Part shown: positions 7,312 through 13,389 of the stretch, one piece after another
How positions within the stretch are numbered: position 1 is the first letter of the stretch
Layout of the letters: every line of letters starts with the position of its first letter
Source of the DNA: JBBDRX01 sp040905245
Lineage (GTDB): Bacteria > Bacteroidota > Rhodothermia > Balneolales > Balneolaceae
Assembly: GCA_040905245.1 (NCBI GenBank)
Contig: JBBDRX010000005.1
Coordinates: 1-13,389 of the forward strand
Length of the DNA: 13,389 bases
Reading direction: 5' to 3'
The notes under the pieces: generated by a model
Database searches by the model: none
What the model was told of the DNA's origin: nothing
The model's input: the letters and a program-made list of their open reading frames with translations, nothing else
Position numbers and translations under genes: made by a program

Positions 7312-8298
7312 ATGAAACCGACAGCGTTTGTAACGGGTGCTACCGGATTTATTGGCATGAACCTGGTCACTCTCCTGTCTGAACATGGTTGGGAGATCCA
7401 TGCGCTCCATCGAAAAGAATCGAATCTTCACTATCTGAAGCGGTACCCTGTCTCTCTTCACCAGGGCTGTGTAACCCATTTTAGCACCCTCCTCAGTGCC
7501 ATTCCGGACAATACCCACACGATTTTCCATTTGGCCGGAGATACCAGCCTTTGGTCCGGTAACAACAGAAAACAGCGGCTCATCAATGTGGAAGGAACAC
7601 GAAATGTCATCAAAGCTGCGATTCGGAAGAAAGTCCCGAATTTCATACATACTTCCAGTGCTTCCGCATGGGGAGAGATGTCTGGCCTGACAATTTCAGA
7701 AGATCTGCCCCAACTCGGGTACCGTTCCTGGGTAGGATATGAACGAACCAAATGGGAAGCCGAACAGGTGGTTCTCTCCTACCCCGAAGATATAATACGA
7801 ACAACGATTCTGAACCCGACGACTGTCACCGGGCCGTTCGATCAAAATAACTGGGGCCGCCTCTTTTTTGCACTCCGGGATGGAACCCTTCCCGGAATTC
7901 CGGACGGAATTGTCAGTGTAACACATGTTCGGGAAGTAGCAAAAGCTCATCTGAATGCTGTGAAAAAGGGAAAACACGGGGAACGCTATCTGCTTTCCGG
8001 GGAAGATTGCCGTTTTTCTCTTTTTGTCGAGACAATAGCCTCTCTTTCAGGTGTTCAGAAGTTACCCCGAAAAGTCCCCACACCCCTGTTGAAAGCAGCA
8101 GCTTATCTCTCCCTTCTCCAGGCTGAATTCACCGGTAAAGCACCGGATCTCACACCAGAACTGGTTAAACTCATGACACGTAAAGATGTCAGATATTCCA
8201 GCCAAAAAGCAATCGAGCAGCTCGACTACAACATTGTGCCAATGGAACAGTCTGTCCGGGATACCTATGAGTGGCTTAAAAGCGAAAAGCTGCTCTGA
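7312..8298 (+). CDS. NAD(P)-dependent epimerase/dehydratase (extended SDR)
   Basis: 328-residue extended short-chain dehydrogenase with a Rossmann fold. The glycine motif GATGFIG is at 9-15, and the catalytic triad fits Ser115/Ser116 (FIHTSSASAW), Tyr143 and Lys147 (YERTK). FHLAGDTSLW (72-81) matches the usual HLAA segment lining the NAD pocket, and INVEGTRNVIKAA (91-103) is the standard NVxGTxxV helix. The C-terminal half binds the substrate. The family resembles dihydroflavonol-4-reductase/3-beta-HSD-like reductases and sugar-nucleotide epimerases; I cannot choose a substrate. No signal peptide, so cytoplasmic. It lies 4 nt after zapA, and 68 nt separate it from ymdB. Base use looks like that of its neighbours, giving no sign of recent transfer. 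In many relatives rny occupies this slot. Confidence 0.93.
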   Translation: MKPTAFVTGATGFIGMNLVTLLSEHGWEIHALHRKESNLHYLKRYPVSLHQGCVTHFSTLLSAIPDNTHTIFHLAGDTSLWSGNNRKQRLINVEGTRNVIKAAIRKKVPNFIHTSSASAWGEMSGLTISEDLPQLGYRSWVGYERTKWEAEQVVLSYPEDIIRTTILNPTTVTGPFDQNNWGRLFFALRDGTLPGIPDGIVSVTHVREVAKAHLNAVKKGKHGERYLLSGEDCRFSLFVETIASLSGVQKLPRKVPTPLLKAAAYLSLLQAEFTGKAPDLTPELVKLMTRKDVRYSSQKAIEQLDYNIVPMEQSVRDTYEWLKSEKLL

Positions 8299-8366
8299 CT
8301 TTTTTGTACCTTCACGTGATTCACGGCTTTGACCGACACAGATCGAAATACTACAGACAGGTACAC

Positions 8367-9185
8367 ATGCTTAGAACACTCTTTATTGCCGATATTGTTG
8401 GAGATGCCGGTGTCTCTATGGTCGAGACCTTTCTGCCTGGTCTTATTGAAAAATACAGTGCCAACTTTGTTGTCGCCAACGGAGAGAATTCACATGAAGG
8501 CCGTGGGATTAACGAAACGATTGTCAAGACCCTCTATCGATCTGGAGTTCATGTGATTACCGGCGGCAACCACTCCTTTGACAAGTGGAAAATATTCTCC
8601 TATATGAAGACGGATGTCAATTTGCTCCGTCCTCTGAACTATCCAAAGGGTAATCCCGGGTTTGGATACACCATTTTCGAACCGGAAGGGTTGAACCGAA
8701 AAGTAGCTGTCCTGAATCTTCAGGGCAGAACATTTATGCCCTCCATAGACGATCCATTTCAGATCGCAGAACGAACGATCGAAAAAATTCGTGAGAAGAC
8801 GGATCTGATTCTGGTCGATTTCCATGCAGAAGCCACTGCGGAAAAACTGGCATTCGCATGGCAATTTGATGGAGAAATCTCTCTTTGTTTCGGAACTCAT
8901 ACACATATTCCCACAAATGACGCCAGGATTTTGCCAAACGGAACCGGATACATCACCGATGCGGGCATGACCGGCCCCTTTCGTTCTGTAATCGGGATGG
9001 ATGTCCAGCGATCCATTTTCCGGTTCACCCGAGCCACACCTCAGCGATATAAACTCGGAAACGGAGACAACCGCCTGTGTGGTGTCTTTTCGACTGTGGA
9101 TCCAACTACCGGACACTGTTCACATATTGAACCGGTCATCTATCCCCCCTTTCATCAGTCAACCGATGCATCTCAATCCTTATGA
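8367..9185 (+). CDS. ymdB: YmdB-family metallophosphoesterase (cyclic-nucleotide phosphodiesterase)
   Basis: 272 residues of the YmdB/TIGR00282 calcineurin-like phosphoesterase family. Characterised members (B. subtilis YmdB, D. radiodurans DR1281) hydrolyse cyclic nucleotides such as 2',3'-cAMP with two metals and affect biofilm genes and RNA turnover. Metal ligands seen: Asp9 (FIADIVGD), Glu40-Asn41 (NGEN), Asn68-His69 (GGNH), His153 (FHAE), His178 and His180 (GTHTH). TGYITDAGMTGP near 193-204 is a further family signature. I start at ATG 8367 (MLRTLFIADIVG), since family members begin a few residues before this first beta strand; the TTG at 8304 would add 21 atypical residues. It overlaps lolD by 4 nt (ATGA). 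This is not the E. coli macrodomain protein that shares the name. Confidence 0.93.
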   Translation: MLRTLFIADIVGDAGVSMVETFLPGLIEKYSANFVVANGENSHEGRGINETIVKTLYRSGVHVITGGNHSFDKWKIFSYMKTDVNLLRPLNYPKGNPGFGYTIFEPEGLNRKVAVLNLQGRTFMPSIDDPFQIAERTIEKIREKTDLILVDFHAEATAEKLAFAWQFDGEISLCFGTHTHIPTNDARILPNGTGYITDAGMTGPFRSVIGMDVQRSIFRFTRATPQRYKLGNGDNRLCGVFSTVDPTTGHCSHIEPVIYPPFHQSTDASQSL

Positions 9186-9883
9186 ACCAATCAAGCCCCG
9201 TACTACAAGCCGAATCGATCTCCAGATCCTTTCCATCCAGCTCCGGGAAAGACAAGCTGGAGATTTTGAAACATCTGAGCCTGACTGTGACTTCTTCCGA
9301 AATGTGTGCAATCGTTGGTCCAAGCGGCAGCGGGAAGAGCACCCTTTTGCATTTGTTGGGAGGTCTGGATCTGCCGGACTCCGGTAAGATCTACTGGAAC
9401 CGGTTTGCCATATCCGACTGGAAACCGGATAAACTTGCAGATGAACGAAACCGGCAGATCGGTTTTATCTTTCAGTTCCATCATCTGCTTCCCGAATTTT
9501 CGGCACTTGAAAATGTCTGTATGCCCGCCCTTATTGGTGGTCGGGATATTCGCGAAGCAGAGCCCAGAGCGACCCAGCTTCTGGAACGCATCGGCCTCTC
9601 CGAACGCATGCACCACCGGCCTGCCCAGTTGTCCGGAGGAGAACAGCAGAGGGTCTCCATTGCAAGAGCTTTGATGAATAAACCGGCAATCATTCTGGCG
9701 GACGAACCGACCGGTAACCTGGATGAAAAAAACAGTGACGCAATTTTGGATCAGCTTTCCGAGCTGAGGGATACGGAACAGGTGGCCATGGTTTTGATTA
9801 CACATGATCGGGATATAGCAAACAGATGTGACTCAGTTTATGAGTTGACGCACGGAGCTCTCAGGCAATTAAAAGCGGATTGA
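9182..9883 (+). CDS. lolD: Lipoprotein-releasing ABC transporter ATP-binding protein LolD
   Basis: ATPase of the LolCDE complex, which pulls mature lipoproteins out of the inner membrane and passes them to LolA. 233 residues, usual length. Walker A GPSGSGKST (46-54), Q-loop Gln98 (IGFIFQFHHLLPEF), signature LSGGEQQR (150-157), Walker B IILADEP (170-176) with catalytic Glu175, and H-loop His208 (LITHDRD). FQFHHLLPEFSALENV is typical of the LolD/MacB branch of ABC ATPases. The start ATG overlaps the ymdB stop (ATGA), implying translational coupling. The permease genes lolC/lolE are not in this window, so assignment to Lol over another MacB-like exporter rests on sequence style. The minus-strand lipoprotein at 10650 would be a natural client. 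Confidence 0.88.
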   Translation: MNQSSPVLQAESISRSFPSSSGKDKLEILKHLSLTVTSSEMCAIVGPSGSGKSTLLHLLGGLDLPDSGKIYWNRFAISDWKPDKLADERNRQIGFIFQFHHLLPEFSALENVCMPALIGGRDIREAEPRATQLLERIGLSERMHHRPAQLSGGEQQRVSIARALMNKPAIILADEPTGNLDEKNSDAILDQLSELRDTEQVAMVLITHDRDIANRCDSVYELTHGALRQLKAD

Positions 9884-9888
9884 GAAGC

Positions 9889-9920
9889 TTTGTTTTATGT
9901 GAAAACAATCCTATTTTTTG
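9889..9920 (+). promoter_or_regulatory. Candidate Bacteroidota-type promoter for the TPR gene
   Basis: TTTG at 9889-9892, a 19-nt spacer and TATTTTTT(G) at 9912-9920 fit the TTTG/N19-21/TAnnTTTG pattern, 7 of 8 in the -7 box. Expected transcription start is near 9926, about 29 nt before ATG 9955. It lies in the 71-nt gap after lolD, where an own promoter would make sense. Confidence 0.4.
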
Positions 9921-9954
9921 AATCTTGTAAACAGAACCGGATCGAAACATTCCT

Positions 9955-10638
9955 ATGAGCAAACTCAAAGATGAACAAATGGAGCAGGATGTACTGATCG
10001 AGTACTCCTCCCGTTTTTTGCACTTCTACCGAAATAACAAAGGCGTAGTGATCGGGACGGGCATCGGCCTGGTCCTCTCCATTGCTCTGGTAATTGGATA
10101 TGTAGTATGGTCTATCCAGCAGGAAGACGAAGCTCAGATTCTTCTCGGCCAGGCGGAAGAGTATTTCATGACGGGAGAGCTTCAACTCGCTCTGGAAGGT
10201 AATGATGAACCGTTTGAACCCGGTTTTATTCAGATTGCAGACAACTATCCCCGAACCCGGGCCGGTAATCTGGCTACCTACTATGCCGCCGTGGTCTACT
10301 TCGAACGGGGAGAGTTTGATAACGCACTCTCCTATATCGAACGATTTTCCCATCCGGAGGGTGTCATGGGAGTAACTCCGGTCTCCTTTCACGCCTCCAT
10401 CCTGTCTGAGTTGAGCAGATATGAAGAGGCTGGTGAAAAGTTTCTTGAAGCTGCCGAGTGGGCCGAAAATGAGTCAATGACCCCGTACAATCTGATCGAG
10501 GCGGCTATTTCGTTTGAATCTGCCGGAGCAAGTGACCGCGCAGTTGATATACTGGACAGAATTATTGAAGAGTATCCGAACAGCCCGCAGGTAAGTGAAG
10601 CCGAACGGCTTAAAGGCCGGTTGGCAGTCAGTAGTTAA
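9955..10638 (+). CDS. Membrane-anchored tetratricopeptide-repeat protein (YfgM-like)
   Basis: 227 residues. Residues 1-30 are cytoplasmic and charged; 31-53 (VVIGTGIGLV to VVW) form one transmembrane helix without a cleavage site, so the rest should face the periplasm. The soluble part is helical with TPR-like units: AQILLGQAEEYFMTGEL, AGNLATYYAAVVYFERGEFDNALSYIERF, ILSELSRYEEAGEKFLEAAEWAE and AISFESAGASDRAVDILDRIIEEYPNSP. Layout and size resemble YfgM/TPR_21 proteins linked to the SecYEG translocon and periplasmic chaperones in E. coli; that function is inferred and not shown here. It lies 71 nt after lolD with its own candidate promoter, and ends 11 nt from the convergent lipoprotein gene. 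Confidence 0.88.
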   Translation: MSKLKDEQMEQDVLIEYSSRFLHFYRNNKGVVIGTGIGLVLSIALVIGYVVWSIQQEDEAQILLGQAEEYFMTGELQLALEGNDEPFEPGFIQIADNYPRTRAGNLATYYAAVVYFERGEFDNALSYIERFSHPEGVMGVTPVSFHASILSELSRYEEAGEKFLEAAEWAENESMTPYNLIEAAISFESAGASDRAVDILDRIIEEYPNSPQVSEAERLKGRLAVSS

Positions 10639-10649
10639 TCGATAAAGGG

Positions 10650-12302
10650 TCAGTCCGGGCTATCTTCTTCCAGTGAGCCGGTAGTCCCAAAACGGATCCC
10701 CAGTTCCGAGGTGAAGCCTTCCCGTACTGGAATTCGTCTTCGGACAAAATAAGGCTCCGGTTCACGGAACGGATCGACCGAACCACTCTCCCACTCTCCG
10801 CTGTTTTCAGAATCCCTGAACACGATGACTGTATAATCAAGCGGTGGAAGACGGTCGAGCACCAACGATTCTGTAAATGTGGAATCGACATCAACCTTCC
10901 GATCAGGGTCAAATACCCGGATGCGATATTCAGAACTGTCGGACGACTCCTCCATGAACACCTCGAGGCTGCCCAGCTGGTTCTCCTGCCAGATCGCCGG
11001 TTCAACCGGCCGCAGTTCTTCCCAAACCGGATTCCAGATCAAAAACTGATAGGCGATTCCGCTTTCCCAGACAGGGTCCGGGTGAATAATCAGCCGGTGA
11101 CGGTCGATCTCCACTTCCGGCCACTCCTCAATAATTTCGTCTCCGACTGCGACTTTCAGCGAATCCACCACATTCCGGTCCCGGATGATCTTGTTATATC
11201 CGACAACAAGTGCCTCTTCCCGAAACAACCCGGGAAGGCTGTTGTCTCCAACAATGGTAAGCCCGACAGTATCGGGTTCAGCCGATCCAATAAATGAGTC
11301 TGTCAGAACATTAACCGAATTTCCTGACGAATCTGCAAACTCTTCAAGTCGAATCCAAAACGGGCGTTCCTCTTCAAGTTCACGTTTCGATTCAGCGATC
11401 AAAATCTGATGATCGTCCGGAAGTATATAGAGCGGAAATGCATCCGAGAAGTGAGTCCCGGTGGAGTCCTGCAACTCGATTCTCGCCTCGTCCGCCCAAT
11501 AAATCTCTTCATCAAACCGGAGACGAAGCCGGGTTCCTGTCAACATTCCCACACCCTGAAGACGTGGACGTGTCGTATCGGGCCGAACCATAAAAAGTGT
11601 CCCGAGATCCATCTCCTCGCCTTTTTCAAGAGTAAATCTCTCTTGGGAAAATGGCTGTGCCCGCTCTCGGTCCTGCTCCCAGACTCGATTCCGGTTTTGA
11701 TCGTCCACCCAGATCGCCCGGTAACGGTCTGCTGCCAGGTAAGAGAACTGGACACGGCCGGAGGTATCCGATTCGGCGATATAGTTTGCCCGTTCAGTAA
11801 AGTCGACGGGCTCCCTGTACAAAAAGAGACGGAGTCCCGAATCCGTCCGTCCATCAGCTGCATTCACAAGACGAGCCGTCACCGAAGCGTCATCAATTTC
11901 GGGACCCGTAGAGACAGCCAGTTGAAACGGAGTGGCCAACGCATTGTTATTGGTATCAGTCAGGTCCGTTCCAATATGCAAAATCAGCGTGGTGTTCTCG
12001 GGCAGATTCTGTTCAAACTCTACTGTGGCCGAACGCCTGCCAAAGGATACTTCGTAATTGATTCCTAGATCGGGCTCGACCTGCAGTGCCTCCCTAAACG
12101 AAGCTCTGTCGATAAACTTGGAGAACGAAAAACGAAACTCCCGATCCTCAAAATTGACCGTTCCGGTCTCGGGCTCTGTTTCGGAAATTTCGGGCGGAGT
12201 TCGGTCGGGGGGGCCACCCTGCGGTGCTATGGGTGTCGCACAGGAGTAGAACAGCCCGGCAAGGCAAAGCAGAAGCAAAAGGGGAACGGATCTGATAGCC
12301 AT
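10650..12302 (-). CDS. Large lipoprotein with N-terminal SbsA-type Ig-like domain
   Basis: 550 residues on the minus strand. A signal peptide (MAIRSVPLLLLLCLAGLFYS) is followed by Cys21, a loose lipobox as usual in this phylum, so the protein is probably lipidated and exported. Residues about 34-135 form a Big_5/SbsA Ig-like domain: TPPEISETEPETG opens it, FRFSFSKFIDRASFREALQVEP is its core, and YEVSFGRRSATVEF and GTDLTDTNNNAL are typical later strands. The rest is beta-rich, with a second segment near RYRAIWVDDQNRNRVWEQD that looks like a prealbumin-like fold. Similar lipoproteins of unknown function are widespread in Bacteroidota. I chose ATG 12302 because the signal peptide begins there; ATG 12368 would bury it behind 22 residues. 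It is convergent with the TPR gene and divergent from the pncB remnant. Confidence 0.85.
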   Translation of the reverse strand: MAIRSVPLLLLLCLAGLFYSCATPIAPQGGPPDRTPPEISETEPETGTVNFEDREFRFSFSKFIDRASFREALQVEPDLGINYEVSFGRRSATVEFEQNLPENTTLILHIGTDLTDTNNNALATPFQLAVSTGPEIDDASVTARLVNAADGRTDSGLRLFLYREPVDFTERANYIAESDTSGRVQFSYLAADRYRAIWVDDQNRNRVWEQDRERAQPFSQERFTLEKGEEMDLGTLFMVRPDTTRPRLQGVGMLTGTRLRLRFDEEIYWADEARIELQDSTGTHFSDAFPLYILPDDHQILIAESKRELEEERPFWIRLEEFADSSGNSVNVLTDSFIGSAEPDTVGLTIVGDNSLPGLFREEALVVGYNKIIRDRNVVDSLKVAVGDEIIEEWPEVEIDRHRLIIHPDPVWESGIAYQFLIWNPVWEELRPVEPAIWQENQLGSLEVFMEESSDSSEYRIRVFDPDRKVDVDSTFTESLVLDRLPPLDYTVIVFRDSENSGEWESGSVDPFREPEPYFVRRRIPVREGFTSELGIRFGTTGSLEEDSPD

Positions 12303-12389
12303 CCTGGTCGTTATTACCGATTCGGAGATTAATATAAAAAGAATCGAGTCATTAACCCTATCCCGCACGAGACCGATTAAGGAATCGTG

Positions 12390-12421
12390 TTGTCACTCGG
12401 CAATTCTCTTTCTTATGTTTA
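12390..12421 (+). promoter_or_regulatory. Candidate promoter of the pncB remnant and pncA
   Basis: TTG at 12390-12392, a 21-nt spacer and TATGTTTA at 12414-12421 (7 of 8 to TAnnTTTG). It also reads as a sigma70-like pair, TTGTCA, 18 nt, TATGTT. Start would be near 12427, leaving a leader of about 44 nt before ATG 12471. With no other gap before pncA, it is probably the promoter for pncA as well. Confidence 0.35.
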
Positions 12422-12457
12422 CGTATATATACAAGTACTGTTAACGCTTCCCGAGTC

Positions 12458-12463
12458 AGGAGG
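12458..12463 (+). promoter_or_regulatory. Perfect Shine-Dalgarno AGGAGG before the pncB remnant
   Basis: AGGAGG (continuing as AGGAGGG) with a 7-nt spacer to ATG 12471. It is the strongest ribosome site in the window, where most genes have weak or none. It shows that the remnant still carries a working-looking translation start. Confidence 0.65.
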
Positions 12464-12470
12464 GATTCGC

Positions 12471-12879
12471 ATGTACATGGATCGACTGGACAGCGGAGAT
12501 CTTGCCTATCTCTCTGCAAAGATAAGAGGAGTGCTGGACCGAGAGGGTCTTAATGAGGTTCAAATTGCCGTTTCGAACCAGCTTGACGAATCGATAATCC
12601 ACAGCCTGCAATCTCAAAATGCGCCGATTGATCTCTTTGGTGTAGGCACACGCCTGGTTACAGGGAAGCCCGACAGTGCACTCGGGGGGGGTGTACAAAA
12701 TATCCCGGGTCGGTGCCCGGGATACGTTCATACTATCCGAAAACGTTGATAAAATGAGCCTCCCCGGCCAAAAACAAATTCGGCGTTACCTGGATTCCGA
12801 CGAATTGTTTGTCGGTGATGCAGTCTGTCGTGCAGATGAACAGGAACTCAAATTGAAACAGAAAGAAAAAAAGCCCTAA
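12471..12879 (+). pseudogene. pncB: Nicotinate phosphoribosyltransferase remnant, truncated and frameshifted
   Basis: Intact enzyme converts nicotinate, PRPP and ATP to nicotinate mononucleotide in NAD salvage. Two adjoining frames together match its middle-to-late part. Frame A, 12471 to about 12689, gives RLDSGDLAYLSAKIRGVLD, VQIAVSNQLDESIIHSL and APIDLFGVGTRLVTG, then ALGG. Frame B, from 12691, gives VYKISRV, ILSENVDKMSLPGQKQIRRYL and ends at TAA 12877-12879 after ELKLKQKEKKP. The switch falls in eight G (12684-12691); seven G would restore the family motif ALGGVYK exactly. Family members have about 450-500 residues; only about 136 are encoded. Roughly the first 240 residues, including the N-terminal part of the active site, and probably the last 80-100 are missing. 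No stops interrupt either frame, so the G8 change is recent or a sequencing error. Without the shift correction, frame A ends at 12749. Confidence 0.85.
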
Positions 12880-12882
12880 ACA

Positions 12883-13389
12883 ATGAATGCACTACTTGTT
12901 GTTGACCTGCAGAACGATTTCTGTCCGGGTGGAGGACTTGCCGTACCGGACGGGGATCAAATCGTACCGACCGTAAACAAGCTTATGGAACAGTTCGACC
13001 GGGTGGTTTTTACCCAGGACTGGCATCCGGAAGGCCACCAATCATTTGCTTCTTCCCATACCGGCAAGGATCCATTCGATACCATAAGTATGGATTACGG
13101 AGAGCAGACGCTCTGGCCGGATCACTGTATTCAGGGCAGTGACGGAGCCCGTTTCCATCCGGATTTGCATCATCACCGAGCCAATGTGATTATCAGGAAA
13201 GGATTCCGCCAGCGAATCGACTCCTACTCCGCTTTTTATGAAAATGACCGGCAAACCAAAACCGGTTTGAAAGGGTATCTTTCCGAACGTGGAATCACAC
13301 ATCTTTTTGTCTGTGGACTGGCCACCGACTTTTGTGTAAAATGGACTGTTCTGGACGGTTGTCAAGAGGGTTTCGGGATTACACTGATT
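12883..13389 (+). CDS. pncA: Nicotinamidase PncA, 3' end cut by window edge
   Basis: Hydrolyses nicotinamide to nicotinate and ammonia in the cytoplasm, the step that feeds nicotinate phosphoribosyltransferase. 169 residues are visible of an expected 200-220; no stop is reached. Isochorismatase-fold hydrolase with all key residues seen: catalytic Asp8 (LLVVDLQNDF), Lys106 (IIRKGF) and nucleophile Cys151 (GLATDFCVKWT); metal ligands Asp46 and His48 (TQDWHPEGH) and His81 (LWPDHCIQGS). RIDSYSAFYEND is also typical of bacterial PncA. The cis-peptide region GLATDFCV is intact. ATG 12883 is 3 nt after the stop of the pncB remnant, so both probably share the promoter at about 12390. No own ribosome site is evident (CCCTAAACAATG), so its translation may have depended on coupling to the upstream reading frame. 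Confidence 0.95.
   Translation, partial: MNALLVVDLQNDFCPGGGLAVPDGDQIVPTVNKLMEQFDRVVFTQDWHPEGHQSFASSHTGKDPFDTISMDYGEQTLWPDHCIQGSDGARFHPDLHHHRANVIIRKGFRQRIDSYSAFYENDRQTKTGLKGYLSERGITHLFVCGLATDFCVKWTVLDGCQEGFGITLI

Larger units (their letters stand above)
12303..12470. other. Divergent intergenic region
   Basis: 168 bases between the lipoprotein gene (minus) and the pncB remnant (plus). It holds a candidate plus-strand promoter (12390-12421), a perfect 10-bp palindrome GTATATATAC (12423-12432) at the expected transcription start, and a perfect ribosome site AGGAGG (12458-12463). On the minus strand TATATT in the AT-rich stretch near 12330-12340 could serve as a -10 box for the lipoprotein gene, but I see no matching upstream element. 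I found no trace of the missing N-terminal half of nicotinate phosphoribosyltransferase in any frame. Confidence 0.6.

Noticed and set aside
8304..8366. A longer ymdB starting at TTG 8304.
   Set aside because: It adds 21 residues (MYLHVIHGFDRH...) with no family match; ATG 8367 places the first beta strand and Asp9 at the usual position.
8299..8366. Promoter TTGACC near 8331-8336 before ymdB.
   Set aside because: No convincing -10 box lies at 16-18 nt, and the start would fall on the coding region.
11409..12068. A long open frame on the plus strand, opposite the lipoprotein gene, about 219 codons.
   Set aside because: It is the antisense of a gene with a signal peptide and recognisable domain; the translation is Arg/Ser/Pro-rich with no motif or ribosome site.
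12303..12368. A longer lipoprotein gene starting at ATG 12368.
   Set aside because: It would put 22 residues before a clean lipoprotein signal peptide and place the lipid Cys at 43, too deep for export.
12423..12432. Palindrome GTATATATAC as an operator for an NAD-salvage regulator.
   Set aside because: Simple AT repeats of this length are common by chance, and it does not match any NAD-regulator (NrtR, NiaR) site that I know.
12387..12470. Extension of the pncB remnant upstream to GTG 12387.
   Set aside because: The frame is open from 12381 but the translation (SYVYVYIQVLLTL) has no resemblance to the family, and the perfect ribosome site points to ATG 12471.
12684..12697. Programmed +1 frameshifting or transcriptional slippage giving one functional protein.
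   Set aside because: Slippage at G8 is possible, but the product would still lack the N-terminal half and probably the C-terminus of the enzyme, so a functional programme is unlikely.

Overview
The window is a stretch of bacterial core chromosome, almost fully coding, at moderate GC (near 50% by eye). It most likely comes from the Bacteroidota/Balneolota side of the FCB group. The evidence is the ThrRS motif 3 written HRAPFGSMERF, an SbsA-type Ig-like lipoprotein, few good Shine-Dalgarno sites, and intergenic matches to the TTG/TAnnTTTG promoter used in Bacteroidota. A Balneolaceae-like host is my best guess from gene order and protein style; the sequence alone does not prove it.

Left part (1-6754), plus strand: the translation cluster thrS (first dozen or so residues cut off by the window edge), infC (non-AUG start ATC at 1938), rpmI, rplT, a strong rho-independent terminator, then pheS and pheT. 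This is the widely conserved order of tRNA synthetase, IF3, L35, L20 and PheRS genes.

Middle (6758-9883), plus strand: directly after pheT come a small coiled-coil protein and zapA, which point to Z-ring assembly. They are followed by an extended-SDR NAD-dependent epimerase/dehydratase, the metallophosphoesterase ymdB, and lolD, which overlaps ymdB by 4 nt. In many relatives rny (RNase Y) sits beside zapA or ymdB; here the SDR gene holds that slot.

Right part (9884-13389): a membrane-anchored TPR protein (plus) converges, with an 11-nt gap, on a large lipoprotein with an N-terminal SbsA-like Ig domain (minus). After a divergent intergenic region comes a broken nicotinate phosphoribosyltransferase. 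It has its own plausible promoter, a perfect AGGAGG ribosome site and an ATG, but it lacks roughly the N-terminal half, carries a one-base frameshift in a run of eight G, and seems to lack its usual C-terminal part. Three bases later starts pncA (nicotinamidase), intact in all visible catalytic residues and cut off by the right edge. The pair would be two consecutive steps of NAD salvage (nicotinamide to nicotinate to NaMN), with the second step damaged at this locus.

I see no CRISPR array, phage, transposon, tRNA or defence system. The most unusual spot is the pncB remnant at 12471-12879. The rest is ordinary core genome with a few points worth checking. No intergenic stretch exceeds 300 bases; the longest is 12303-12470.
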